Part shown: positions 30,691-41,342 of the stretch, piece after piece
Layout: every line of letters starts with the position of its first letter
How positions within the stretch are numbered: the stretch's first letter is position 1
From: Gari tellinella
Lineage: Eukaryota; Mollusca; Bivalvia; Cardiida; Psammobiidae
Length of the DNA: 64,000 bases
Reading direction: 5' to 3'
Assembly (NCBI GenBank): GCA_922989275.2
Contig: OV277869.1
Span: forward strand, 39,478,189 to 39,542,188
The notes under the pieces: model-generated
Seen by the model: the letters and a program-made list of their open reading frames with translations, nothing else
Told to the model about the DNA's origin: nothing
Databases searched by the model: none
Program-made: the position numbers and the translations under genes

Positions 30691-31039
30691 CATATAGGGA
30701 GGTTTTATTTAACATCCTTAAAGTCCCATTGTGTTTTCAGACCTTTTCTTAATGTCTGAAATACAACAACGGTTAATAATAATGTTTGAACATTCTTATG
30801 GGCCAAACTGATCAATGAAATGAAGAAGACGGACCTAAATCACAAAAAAGGCCGACTTAAAATCATAACAAACCGAAAATAGAACGTCTGACATAAACAT
30901 TACCACACGGCTTAGTATCACGTGATACAGTCGAAATCAACTTCACCGTGTGCAACCGTTTCTATCTTCGCCCGTCCATCCATCAGTCAGTTAGATTATC
31001 ACACTTTTTTGTCCGCTCTCTAACTCGAATATTTTTTAT

Positions 31040-31800
31040 CCGATCTTCCACAAACTTGCTGAAAATGTTCATTGATATAAAATCAAGGTTTAGTTTGATT
31101 ACTACTAAAATCGCATAAGGACTGTTTGAGTTATTGCCTGTTTATTAATAAAAATGACTGTTTCAGTCATTTTTGCACTCTAAAACAAACAGTTTTTATC
31201 GGATATTCACCAAACTTGCTGAAAATATTTATTCATATAAAATTTAGGTATAGTATGATTATTACTAAAATAGCATGTGGCATATCTGAGTTTTTGCCCT
31301 TTATGTATTAAAAAACGACTGTTTTCAGCAAGTTTTGCTCTCTAACACAAATACGTTTTATTGGATCTTGGCCAAACTTGCTGAAAATGTTTATTGATAT
31401 AAAATCAAGGTTAAGTTTGATTACTGCTAAAATCGCATAAGGTATATCTGAGTTATTGCCTTTTTATTAATAAAAAATGACTGTTTCAGTCATTTTTGCA
31501 CCCTAACACATACAGTTTTTATCGGATATTCACCAAACTTGCTGAAAATATTTAATTATATAAGATTTAGGTCTAGTTTGATTATTACAAAAATTGCATG
31601 TGGCATGTCTGAGGTTTGGCCCTTTAAGTATTAAAAATGAATGTTTCAGCATTTTTTGCTTTCTAACACATACAGTTTATATCAGATATTCACCAAACTT
31701 GTTGAAAATGTTTATTTATATAAAATCTAGGTCAGTCATCTTAACTACCCAAATCGCACAAGGCATGTTGGAGTTATTGCCCTTGAATGACTAAAAATTT
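31040..31800 (+). repeat. Tandem array of about 161 bp units inside family F
   Basis: CAAACTTGCTGAAAAT recurs at 31051, 31211, 31373, 31534 and (as CAAACTTGTTGAAAAT) 31694, giving spacings of 160-162. Each unit also has GACTGTTTCAG, TTTTTGC, CTAACACA and AAAATCGCAT. An inverted unit (CAAGTTTGGTGAAGATC) follows at about 31900. Confidence 0.9.
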
Positions 31801-32061
31801 CATTTTTTAATTATTCAAGGGCAATAACTCAGACCTGCCTCATGCGATTTTGCTAGTTATTGAGCCTGACCTAGATTCTATACTAATAAACATTTGTGTA
31901 GCAAGTTTGGTGAAGATCCCAAAGAAGTGTTTGAGTTAGAGAGCGGACAAGGCTGAAACAGTCATTTTCAGCAAGCTCAATGTATAGATCCTCCGTAAAA
32001 GATTTAAATCGCTTACCCCCAGTGAATAATAATACACACGTTTTGACTGAACCTCATAGTG

Positions 32062-32264
32062 TTTAGCCCTGTGCCTACTGGTCGTAATTTACAAACTGTT
32101 TGAATCTAGAAAGACGCCGCGTAACGCGGCGTCTCATCTGGATCCAAACTGTTTGACACTCGTCTTAAGGTTTGTTTAATTAAAACAATGCATAAATCTA
32201 AACTGAACAAATTTTGCAGACGACAATGTCAAAGCAGACGTCTGTGCAGCAGAATAAGGGTTAA
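32062..32264. repeat. Family H MITE inside family F copy 1
   Basis: TTAGCCCTGTGCC...core TGTTTGAATCTAGAAAGACG-CCGCGTAACGCGG...AGAATAAGGG-TTAA. The same H sits at the same place in F copies 2 and 3. Confidence 0.85.
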
Positions 32265-32545
32265 CCAGATGCTCCAGTACACATGTTTAAGCGGGAGTAA
32301 TCTGAACTTATCTAACATTTTCTCACTCATTTCAGCACCGAATGCTATGGTGTTACTACTGATTAAACCGTCTCTTCGAGACAATTTTAATGAGTATAAC
32401 CCCATTGGGTTTAAAAGCAGAAATAAAGAATTTTAGTTTTCGAAATACTTCCGTTATCTGGAGCCCTGTATTTACAGAGGTGTCCTTCTTTCCATTCACA
32501 AGGGAGGCTTTTTAATTTGTGCAGCACAAAAATATTATAAATAAA

Positions 32546-32880
32546 ATAACTTTCCCGCAAACAATTTATATCTAATAATGTATCGCACCATAAATGTCTA
32601 GCTACACCTATCCAGCCAAAGATGCATTATATTCTTGGCGTCTGCAACACTTTTTTTATTTATTCTTACTGAAGTATAACTAGTGTCACTTATTGTAAAT
32701 GTCATGGGTGTCTTATGTAATAAGTGTTTAGTAACGCAGAATAAGAAAATATCAGTTCCAGTAAAAAAGGCGGTATGCTTTCCTAAAAATCACATTTATA
32801 TATGCTTAAACCATTATTTCAAATGCAACAATTGTGAGCTTGATCACACGCAGGGTTACCTGGAGTCTTATTAGGCTTAT
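32546..32880. repeat. Extra block in F copy 1 with family A remnant
   Basis: Contains A-like TTCCAGTAAAAAAGG, TATATATGCTTAAACCATTATTTC and a core arm TTGTGAGCTTGATCACACGC. It is bracketed by two copies of a roughly 91-base F segment (32455-32545 and 32880-32970), whereas F copy 2 has that segment once. Confidence 0.75.
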
Positions 32881-33301
32881 CTGGAGCCCTGTATTTACAG
32901 AGTTGTCCTTCTTTCCATTCACAAGGGAGGCTTTTTAATTTGTGCTGCACCAAAATATTATAAATAAAATTTAAAAAGCGAATTTCTTAGATAAAGCCGG
33001 TTTTTGTGAAAGAATCACGTCCCATGTAGTTCAAATGGGACCCCAAACAACCGTTTTATGCAGGTTTATCAAAAACACAATGCGGCTTTAAACGGTACCA
33101 AATGCTAATTCAAAACAGTAAGCTGTATACACCATTACATCTTTCTAAATGAACACAGTTCAAAATAAAGATAATTATGTAGATGAGTACGATTTGAAAT
33201 TGTTCGATATATCCAAACTCAGATGCTTTAATATTTCCTAATTACTTACACATTATTATTCCACTGGGACGTTTATATGCTGAAAATAGTAATGTCATTT
33301 G

Positions 33302-33524
33302 TTAATACGAACCTTTCTATTACGACCACTAAATTGTGTAAATTATAAGGGGATTACCACAAGTGACTACATGTACTACATGTCAAAGCAATGTGACAGT
33401 AAAACAGAAAGCTCCTTTAGGAGCTTTCTATTTTTCGGTCATTTTGCTTTGAGCTCCCAACTATCTTTAATACAATCAATTAGACTTCTTTTTAGTGGTA
33501 GTAAAAGAGAGGTTTTAATGTGGT
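33302..33524 (+). repeat. Family D MITE in unit 1
   Basis: TA-CGAACCTTTCTATTACGACC left, GGTAGTAAAAGAGAGGTTTTA right; second core around AGAAAGCTCCTTTAGGAGCTTTCT. Ends are mutated relative to 59042-59251. Confidence 0.8.
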
Positions 33525-33759
33525 TTGGAATCGGGTCAAATGCCGTATAATTCGGTGAGTGATTTAGCTTAAACAGTAAGCTGTATACACCATTACATCT
33601 TTCTAAATGAACACAGTTCAAAATAAAGATAATTATGTAGATGAGTACGATTTGAAATTGTTCGATATATCCAAACTCAGATGCTTTAATATTTCCTAAT
33701 TACTTACACATTATTATTCCACTGGGACGTTTATATGCTGAAAATAGTAATGTCATTTG

Positions 33760-33982
33760 TTAATACGAACCTTTCTATTACGACCACTAAATTGTGTAAA
33801 TTATAAGGGGATTACCACAAGTGACTACATGTACTACATGTCAAAGCAATGTGACAGTAAAACAGAAAGCTCCTTTAGGAGCTTTCTATTTTTCGGTCAT
33901 TTTGCTTTGAGCTCCCAACTATCTTTAATACAATCAATTAGACTTCTTTTTAGTGGTAGTAAAAGAGAGGTTTTAATGTGGT
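33760..33982 (+). repeat. Family D MITE in unit 2
   Basis: Identical to the copy 458 bases upstream. Confidence 0.8.
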
Positions 33983-34136
33983 TTGGAATCGGGTCAAATG
34001 CCGTATAATTCGGTGAGTGATTTAGCTTAAACTAATTAGCTTCTCTGCTCAAATAAGTTGTCGACATTAAATGGCAAGTTTCAATCAGTTTAACATACAT
34101 GTAATTACAATTGAATTGGAATAGAGTTAGGTCCTG

Positions 34137-34327
34137 TTAACCCCGTTTACTTCAAAGCCTGCTCCTAGTTTTGAAGACAGGTGACCACTTACTGCAGATA
34201 AGAAATAAAGCATATGCAATAGAAAATATTTATTGACTGCATAAAGTGGATATATTTTCTTTTATTGGAAGCATACATAAAATGAGTAAGAAAAAATAAA
34301 GAGACGTATTCTTTTGGTAATGGGTTA
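34137..34327 (-). repeat. Family C MITE, very diverged
   Basis: TTAA-CCCCGTTTAC, TTTTGAAGACAGGTGACCACTTA, an altered core, and GGTAATGGGTTA at the right. Confidence 0.5.
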
Positions 34328-34374
34328 CAGACTTACAGTGCGGTTATTAACTCTGAATGACAAAATTCAATTGA

Positions 34375-34526
34375 TTTTTTTAATCTGAATGGCAAACAGT
34401 TAAGAACATGGTCAGACGCCGCGTTACCCGGCGTCTGATCTGGTTCCAAACTGTTTGCAATAGACATAATAATATAGTTATAGCATAAACGCGTATATTC
34501 GGAAAAAGTACATCTTTTCCACTGAT
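34375..34526 (+). repeat. Family A MITE without left end
   Basis: GAATGGCAAACAGTTAAGAAC, an intact GACGCCGCGTTACCCGGCGTC centre, then ATAAACGCGTATATTCGG and TTTTCCACTG. Confidence 0.7.
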
Positions 34527-34836
34527 TGCGCTTGCGTTAGTTCCGTTTAAATGGCATCTTTTATGATAATGTTTAATACACGGCAAACCGTCTATCCACT
34601 GCGCAAATGAGTAATGACAAACTGCCAACAGCTTGCAATTATTCTGTTATAGTCTTATCATGGCGTATCATAGTTTATCAGTACAGATATACGTTTTGTA
34701 TGAGTTTCATTGAATCAAACAGATGGCAGATGTGTATGTTATCCATGAGTATGAAAGAGTTGTTTCTTGTTAACTATAACACTGTTACAGTGGGACCAAC
34801 GGTATCCTGTAAAGGTACTCGATAATGATAGTTTGG
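34527..34836. other. Unassigned sequence
   Basis: One A-like scrap (GCGTTAGTTCCGTTTAAATGG, 34532-34553). Otherwise nothing recognised. Confidence 0.4.
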
Positions 34837-34848
34837 TTCAGTGGATAA

Positions 34849-35206
34849 TACAACGTTCCCTCTCTACAACGAAACCCAACGGGAGACATTAATTGTGTGC
34901 GTTATTTGGAGGGAGTCGTTATAGGGAGGGACATTTGCAAACAGCTTGAATCCAGATCAGACGCCGCGTAACGCGGCGTCTGATCTGGATTCAAGCTGTT
35001 TGTTATTCGTCATTTGTTATTCGTTTTTTTCTGTCAAAATGTCCATTATGTAACTTTGAGAAAAACAGCAGACGACAATTTTAAGCAGACGACATTACAG
35101 TCGTGAATAGGTTGGACATAATTGCAATCTTTAGGGAACTGCGACAAGGGTCGTTGTTAGGAGGGAGTCGTTGTTGGGAGGGCCGTTGTAGGGAGGGAAC
35201 ACTGTA
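34849..35206 (+). repeat. Family B MITE nested in family A
   Basis: TA-CAACGTTCCCTCTCTACAAC left, GTAGGGAGGGAACACTG-TA right. Core 34930-35002 is perfect (CCAGATCAGACGCCGCGTAA and mirror). Confidence 0.9.
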
Positions 35207-35392
35207 TGTTCTTCTTTCCCAGTAAACACGTTTACGCTAAAACTATTTATTTCATTGTAAACAGTTTGGAGCCAGATCAGACGCATGTAAGCTCCAAACT
35301 GATTGCTACACAGATTAAACTAAGTAGTCAGAATTGCCAAAATATTGTCATTTTCCACATTTTATTGAAGTGCATTTGCGTTTCGTTTGCGT

Positions 35393-35834
35393 GTATCTAT
35401 TTCACTCTTAATGATTCAAGAAATGGCGTTTGCAAACAGTTCGACACTCGTATTGATATGTTTTAAGTGATACTACATTGAATCTTACTTTGAAACGATC
35501 TTGCAAACAACAATAGTGAGGCAGACGACAATGGAATGGTGAAGGGGTAAAAATCTCTATGATTAACCCTTTCCCCCATAGAAGCGACTTTTAGCGTATT
35601 TAATTTATTCCTCCGCTGATGAAAGTAGTTCCAGTTTATACCCTCATGAACAATAACCATTACAAATATTTTATATAGCCTAGCAGATTTTATCTTAAAG
35701 CAGGCTGAAAGTAAAGCAGAATGTGCCTTAGGGCACATTCTGCTTTACTTTCAACCTGCTATAAGTGGTCAATTATCTTCAATACCAGAAATAGGCTATC
35801 AGGTAAAGGGTTAATTTGGCAGCGAAAGAGTTAA
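35393..35834. repeat. Family H MITE nested in family A, split by family C
   Basis: TATTTCACTCTTAATGATTC is a worn left end. GCAAACAGTTCGACACTCG is the remaining core. GGCAGACGACAATGGAATGG lies before the C insertion and GGCAGCGAAAGAG-TTAA after it. Confidence 0.7.
35563..35814 (+). repeat. Family C MITE, innermost of the nest
   Basis: TTAA-CCCTTTCCCCCATAG ... CAGGTAAAGGG-TTAA. Second core 35698-35765 is almost perfect. Confidence 0.93.
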
Positions 35835-35864
35835 ACGTGTAAGAATAACGTTTTTTCCATTGTA

Positions 35865-36745
35865 TGTCCATTACCTTGTAAACAATTTGATGCAATATCA
35901 GAAGGCGAATCAGGTTTCAAACAGTTTGCCTCTCTGATTAGTATAAGTTGTGTTCATTTAGAAACACGTGATATGTATACGGAACTCTTTAGATTCGCAT
36001 AACTTAAAGCTACTTATAGTTGAAAACTATGGTAGATTATGTTTTTGCACACAATAGTATGCGTTTCAGGACATAGTCATGATCATCAATTATATTCGGA
36101 TATCACACGTTTGGTAGACTCAATGGAGTAATAAGATCCAATGTATGTCGCAATCCTGTATTAGAGACTACCGGGACACATTGAGCTGCTTTTTGTGACG
36201 ATATTTTGTTACATAGCAACATCATCCATATTCAACCAGAAGGCCCAGTAGTATAAGCTTTATTTCCCTTTACTTGGACATAACTTGATATCAAGCCTTA
36301 ATCCACCTAGTGCCAAGCTTGTTGGCAACATTTGCAAGCGTACATCAGCATCTGATCAGTATCCAAACTGATTAACACTAATATGATATGTATAACATAC
36401 CTTTCAAGTAAAACATGCTTAAATTTTGAAAAACAATTCTAGTAGATGGTACTTTTTATAAGGAATACTTTTTATCAGATCAAATAACAATAACCCTTAA
36501 TATTGAAACATTAACTTGACACTGGAATTGTCAATTTAAAATTCCAGAGCCAAATCGTGAGAACCACTTTTAAACCGATTTAAAGTGTTGTTTCTACAAC
36601 TTGTACTTTTAACCCCTACTCTTTCTACCCCTTCCCCTTCTTACTTACTTTTAGAAAATGAAAACCAAAGTTTACGCAACCATCATCCGGTCGTAGCCCG
36701 AAATCTTCGAAAGCATAGTATTCACTAGTTTTGAAGTTAGATATT
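35865..36745. other. Mostly unassigned, two core scraps
   Basis: GTAAACAATTTGATGCAATATCAG...TTTCAAACAGTTTGCC (35878-35930) and CATCTGATCAGTATCCAAACTG (36349-36370). Remaining sequence not recognised. Confidence 0.4.
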
Positions 36746-36749
36746 AAAC

Positions 36750-36910
36750 GAAGAATGACTTAAGAAATATCGATTCATCTGTCAAACAGTTTGGATCCTG
36801 ATCAAACGTGACGTCTGATCTGTTTGGATCCTGATTGGTTACACGGCGTCTGATCTTGATCCAAACTGTTTGCAAAGTCGACTTTATGCGACTTTGGGGC
36901 CGAATGGCTT
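36750..36910. repeat. Family H MITE with duplicated core arm
   Basis: TCAAACAGTTTGGATCCTGATC appears, then again as TGTTTGGATCCTGATTGG, before GGCGTCTGATCTTGATCCAAACTG. The flank GCAAAGTCGACTTTATGCGAC is shared with 1-40. Confidence 0.65.
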
Positions 36911-37289
36911 ACGGAGAGTTCATAATATCGAATTGTTGAACATTTTCTGTTCTGCTTAAACGAGTTTTGCATATTGAAGTTCAACTGTATTTTATGTACG
37001 GAATTAACATGCTTCTTTCTCAATTGCACAAACTTTCAATGAGTTATTGCAAAATGTGCTATTAGTTGTTATGAAATCAATCATACATCATATATAAGTT
37101 TCGTGCTCTGCAGCACATAACACTCCGATAAATATCTAAATGACTAACAGGTATATATAACAACGGTTTGTCCCGAAAATACACGCAAATGACATACTTT
37201 ATTTTATTACACGTAGAAAATCCTCCTTTTTCTTGGCCGTAAAATGCATTTGCGCCATTCCGACAACCCCTCTCTGCACGCTATGAGTG
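36911..37289. other. Unassigned, with a family E end
   Basis: ATATTGAAGTTCAACTGTA (36970-36988) is an E right terminus. Nothing else recognised. Confidence 0.4.
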
Positions 37290-37470
37290 ATTGGTACTAA
37301 CTGTTTCAACAATTTAGATCCAGATGAGACGCCGAGTAACTAGGCGTCTCATCTGGATCTAAACTATTTGAAACTCTGATGATATTTTCGTAAAGAAAAT
37401 ACAGATACATCATTTGTTAAGCATGGTGCTGACGACACATTTGATAGACGACAATGACATAGCGGGCTCA
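37290..37470. repeat. Family H-like MITE
   Basis: Core TTTAGATCCAGATGAGACGC-CGAGTAACTAGG-mirror at 37313-37371, then GACGACACATTTGATAGACGAC. Both TTAA termini are lost. Confidence 0.6.
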
Positions 37471-38009
37471 AGGTTTAGAGCATTCCAAAGAGCAATATGC
37501 CGCCATTGATGCTCCTAGTATTTGCAAATAGACATTGACACTCTGAATAATTGCAGCTTTATGATGTTTTAACACAAGTGCCAATAAATCAACAGTATGT
37601 TTATTCTGTGGAACTGGAGTAACTATGCCAATTAAAGCTCCACTGTGCTGCTATATACACTTTTTATCACATAACTTGCGGTCTGGGACTGGAATAAAGC
37701 CACTATATAAATATCGTAATCCACTAGTAAAATATTGTTTTTGGGCTCCGGCCAAACCTTTTCTTCCACAAGCGCTCCCTGTAGCGGGACACGACGTCTT
37801 TTGCGATGACGTTACCGTAAATAACGTCAGATTTGGGCGGAAAATCTATATACATGTAACAGTAAAGACTACAAACTACAGCTTTGATTGATTTCTCCAA
37901 GGATCGCTTCATATTATTTGATTCAACTAGTTTATTATAAATGATAAATGATGAGCACTCATGTAAAATCCTCTATGTCGATATCTTTGTTCGGAACACA
38001 TCTATATTA
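37471..38009. other. Unassigned sequence
   Basis: Rather less AT-rich near 37740-37840 (GCTCCGGCCAAACC, GGACACGACGTC). An 88-codon plus frame at 37625-37891 has no domain I recognise. Confidence 0.4.
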
Positions 38010-38207
38010 TTCAGTAGAAACTCGATACTTCGAACACGCTTTAATTCGAAAATACCCATATTTAAAAGTAAAAACGTAGCTAAGTCATGGTTCAACTTTG
38101 AAAAACAGTTATATTTGATTTGAGCGAGATCGATTTCTCGAAACTAAATTCATGAAATACTGGTAAGGTCGATTTAAGCGAGATAGACTTATCGAGTTTC
38201 GACTGTA
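38010..38207. repeat. Family E MITE
   Basis: CAGTAGAAACTCGATACTTCG left, ACTTATCGAGTTTCGACTG-TA right; the best right end of the family here. Confidence 0.82.
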
Positions 38208-38236
38208 TTTAGAGTGATTTCTCCAAATTATGTTGC

Positions 38237-38690
38237 TACGATTGAGAAGACGTTCTGGGGCCCGTTCCATAAAACTTCGTACGACAAAAACGATCGTAAG
38301 TCAGACTATAAAAGTCTCAATAATTATTTATTTCTCCATCTAATCCTGTCTTGTGACATCTTTTTGGAATCGTCTTGAAAAGACGATTCCAAAGAGATGT
38401 CACAGGACAGGATTAGATAGAGAAATCAGAAATTAAAAGCATTAAAAGTTTTGACTTACGACCGTTTTTGTCGTACGAAGTTTTATGAAACGGGCCCATG
38501 GTTTCCCAATAAACTCGTTTATACTCAAAATCCTTATGCCCATTACAAATAATTTAAAGAAAGATCAGACGCCGTGTAACCCCACATGTGACCAGGCTCT
38601 AAATTGTTTACCACTCAAATTTCAGTAAATGTAAGAAGTTTTAAATCTGGCGACTGATCAGGATAAAACTGTAAAACCGTCGCTTTACTG
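38237..38690 (-). repeat. Family A MITE carrying family K
   Basis: TA-CGATTGAGAAGACGTT, then K, then TTTCCCAATAAACTCGTTTA and a worn core (38545-38615). The right end is not identifiable. Confidence 0.7.
38257..38497. mobile_element. Family K MITE, best copy
   Basis: GGGGCCCGTTCCATAAAACT-TCGTACGACAAAAACG at left and its inverse CGTTTTTGTCGTACGAAGTT-TTATGAAACGGGCCC at right. The central palindrome is TCCTGTCTTGTGACATC / GATGTCACAGGACAGGA around GGAATCGTCTTGAAAAGACGATTCC. No clear target duplication. Confidence 0.92.
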
Positions 38691-38758
38691 TAAACACTGT
38701 CTTCAGAATTGTATGTCCGTTTTTAAAAATGCAAGTGACAAATGTGAAGCACACGATA

Positions 38759-39008
38759 AACAGTGGAGAAAACGTTATTCTTTCCCAATAAACGCGTTTA
38801 CGCTAAAACTTTTATTTTCACTGCAAACAGTTTGGAGCCAGATCAGACGCCGGGTAACCCGGCGTCTGATCTGGCTCCAAACTGTTTGCCACCAAACTAA
38901 ACAAGAATTATCAGAATTGTCCAAAAGTTGTTCTTTTCTACGTTTTAGTGATTTGCGTTTGCGTACGTTTGCGTTTGAACGGGAAAGAATAACAGATTCT
39001 CCACTGTA
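38759..39008 (-). repeat. Family A MITE, young 246-bp subfamily
   Basis: CAGTGGAGAAAACGTTATTC left (preceded by AA, not TA), CAGATTCTCCACTG-TA right. Core 38823-38890 is a perfect palindrome here (GCCAGATCAG / CTGATCTGGC). Confidence 0.92.
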
Positions 39009-39017
39009 CATGTACTC

Positions 39018-39253
39018 ATTTGTAGACATTTAATATGTTTCTGCACTGAAGAAAATACATTTAGTTCCATATCATACAGAATATGTATCATTAGAAGTAT
39101 GTTCTATATTCTAGCAGATAGTAGCTTAAAACAGGCTGTAAGTAAAGCAGAATGCGCATCAAGGCACATTCTGCTTTAGAAATGTACTTTCAACCTGCTT
39201 TAAGTGGTCACCTATTTTCAATACGAGACACGGATTACAGGGTAATGGGTTAA
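39018..39253 (+). repeat. Family C MITE
   Basis: Left terminus decayed. GCACTGAAGAAAATAC, a second core with a small insertion in its right arm (GAAATGTAC at about 39179), GTGGTCACCTATTTTC, then GGTAATGGG-TTAA. Confidence 0.75.
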
Positions 39254-39672
39254 AATAGATACAGATAAATCTATTTCCAGAAGACATACACAAGAAAAAT
39301 GTTTGTAATTGAAACATGACTAGCACGTTTTGGTCTAGAATAGTGTTTCGTGACTCTATAGAAATGAAATAGGAATATTGCATCAAATGATTAAAGGCTA
39401 CTGGTAATACCATGGTTAATGATAGAGCTAGGTTACAGATAATTATATATAACTGTTTTTGGAGAAACACAAAAGAGAGGACAATCACGCACTACATGTA
39501 AAGGCTAATTTTTTCACCTGGCAGGGCGGAGCTAATCTTTGGCAAAGATAAACTAATTTTCATTTCATATTAAGAGTGATAGGTATAGCTCCGTATTAAA
39601 ACGTTATTGTCCGATACGTTCAACATGGAGAAACAAATGAAAGTGCAGCAATGTCAACGTGAAAAGGGCATG
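39254..39672. other. Unassigned sequence
   Basis: A 109-codon minus frame (39159-39488) overlaps the C copy; not convincing as protein. Confidence 0.4.
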
Positions 39673-39925
39673 TAAAGTGCTCTCAACAACAACAATACCT
39701 AATGAGAGACAAAGACTACGTGTGTTATTCGGAGGGAATTGTTAAGAGAAAGTTGGAGGAGAAATTAAGATTTTGCTAACATTTGCAAACAGCTTGAAAC
39801 CAGATCGCGTAACTCGGCGTCTGATCTAGATTCAAGCTGTTTGTCATTCATCATTATATTCCGTCTGTCAAAATGCCCACTTATATGCAACGTTGAGAAA
39901 AAACGGCAGACGACAACGGTTAATC
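39673..39925 (+). repeat. Family B MITE, right end missing
   Basis: TA-AAGTGCTCTCAACAACAAC, GGAGGGAATTGTTAAGAG, a shortened core (39785-39842), then GGCAGACGACAACGG, where the match stops. Confidence 0.7.
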
Positions 39926-40008
39926 TCGATAATAAACGAACGTGCTGGCGCCCCCTGAGTTGAAATGCAGAGGTCCTCATCGAAACTCATAATTGTATAA
40001 AGTAGAAC

Positions 40009-40217
40009 TACAGTAAAACCTCGCTATTACGACCACTAAAACGAAGGCTAAATGATTGTATAATAGAGAGGTGACAGCTTAAAGCAAGGTGAAAGTGAAA
40101 CAGAAAGCTCCTATAGGAGCTTTCTGTTTCACTGTCACCTTGATTTAAGCAGTCACCTACCACAAACACCATAATAATAACATAATATAGTGGTCGTAAT
40201 AGAGAGGTTTTACTGTA
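40009..40217. repeat. Family D MITE, full length
   Basis: TA-CAGTAAAACCTCGCTATTAC and the inverse GTAATAGAGAGGTTTTACTG-TA. Second core AGCAAGGTGAAAGTGAAACA...GCTCCTATAGGAGC...mirror. Pogo/mariner-like ends (known resemblance). Confidence 0.93.
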
Positions 40218-40539
40218 TTTCCTTCATTTTTCATTGGAGAAGTCCATTAGAGATGTACAAAGGCGTATCTATGGGGTAATGGGTTAACACACATTTAAGT
40301 TCACGCCAGTAAGCAAGTAATAGCAACTTCAATTTGAAGAACATGATGTCACTTATCGACGCTATTAGTATATCGTAAACTTGTCTTTCGTAATGAATTT
40401 AGTAGACGGTTAGAATGACTCCTGCACATTTTCCACTTATCTGAAGCTTACATCAGATTCCGTTCGTTACTATTTACACACCTGTTATGCTCCGGTGGTC
40501 TAGCTCTAATATATTGTTGTTGTTTGTCCAGTCTGAATG
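40218..40539. other. Unassigned sequence
   Basis: Nothing recognised. Confidence 0.4.
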
Positions 40540-41091
40540 TACAGTGGGAAATACTTTATTCTTTCCAAATAAACGCGTTTACGCTTCAACTATTATTTCC
40601 AATGCAAACAGTTTAAAGCCAGATCAGACGCCGGCTACTCAGATTAAAATAAATCGTGAGAAATGTTAAAATATTGGAAAATTAAACATTCAAATGTACA
40701 ATGTATTGCGTTTGCGTTTTGTTAGCGAATAACGTACAGTGCTCCCTACCTACCACGACACCCAAAAGGAGACACAGACTGTATTTGTTGTTCGGAGGGA
40801 AAGTGGCTTACATTTACAAACAGCTTGAATTCAGATCAGACGCCGCGTAACGCAGCGTCTGATCTGGATTCAAACTGTTTGTCACTCGTCATCAAGGTTT
40901 TTTTTGTCAAAATGTATTTTAAGTAAGTTTGAGAAAGACAGCAGACGACAATTTTAAGCAGACGACATTGCAGTCGTGAATAGATTGGATATACTTGTCC
41001 TGTTTAGGGAACTGCAACAAGGGTCGTTGTAAGCTGGAAGTAGTTGTTAGGAGAGCCTTTGAAGGGAGGGAACACTGCATTATCCACTGTA
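40540..41091 (-). repeat. Family A MITE carrying family B
   Basis: TA-CAGTGGGAAATACTTTATTC left. The core is cut to AGTTTAAAGCCAGATCAGAC-GCCGG. The right side AGCGAATAACG is broken by B and finished by TTATCCACTG-TA. Confidence 0.85.
40735..41079 (+). repeat. Family B MITE nested in family A
   Basis: TA-CAGTGCTCCCTACCTACCAC left, GAAGGGAGGGAACACTG-CA right (second TA mutated). Core 40820-40880. Confidence 0.9.
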
Positions 41092-41118
41092 TGTTATTGT
41101 GAATACCGTCAAGCGACT

Positions 41119-41342
41119 AGTAACCCTTTCCCCTATAGAAACACCTTTCATCGCATTTTATTTATTCAAATTCATACCCTTGTGCGCATGTACTGTAATA
41201 AATAGTTCCTTTATCATAGATGATAGTAGCGTAAAGAACACTGAAAGTAGAGCAGAATGGCGCATTCTGCTTTATTTTCAACATGCTTTAAGTGGTTTCT
41301 TGATTTCTACACTAGAAACAACTTATGGAGTAATTGGTAAAG
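41119..41342 (+). repeat. Family C MITE, diverged
   Basis: GTAACCCTTTCCCCTATAG start; second core centre shortened to AGAATGGCGCATTCTG; end GAGTAATTGG. Confidence 0.65.

Larger units (their letters stand above)
30718..33091 (+). mobile_element. Family F element, copy 1
   Basis: TTAA-AGTCCCATTGTGTTTTCAGA at left, CACAATGCGGCT-TTAA at right; the two ends form a 16-base imperfect TIR. It holds an internal tandem array, an inverted array segment (31800-31990), an H copy (32062-32264) and a unique 3' part (CTGGAGCCCTGTATTTACAG...CACAAGGGAGGC). Compared with copy 2 it has an extra block at 32546-32880. No protein-coding frame, so non-autonomous; a TTAA-specific transposase in trans is inferred. 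Confidence 0.88.
33113..34032. repeat. Perfect tandem duplication, 458-bp unit
   Basis: Unit 1 33113-33570 and unit 2 33571-34028 look identical base for base, followed by a 4-base AAAC restart. Each unit contains one family D copy. The junction is seamless (GATTTAGCTT-AAACAGTAAG). Confidence 0.93.
34837..35864 (-). repeat. Family A MITE broken by three nested elements
   Basis: Left TIR CAGTGGATAATA is cut by family B; A resumes as TGTTCTTCTTTCCCAGTAAA with a shortened core (35260-35300). It is cut again near TTTGCGTGTATC by an H copy, and ends ACGTGTAAGAATAACG...TTCCATTG-TA. The H copy is itself split by family C. Confidence 0.85.

Noticed and set aside
30718..33091. LTR retrotransposon or Helitron for family F
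   Set aside because: No LTRs, no primer-binding site, no TC...CTRR ends; the terminal pair is inverted and bounded by TTAA.
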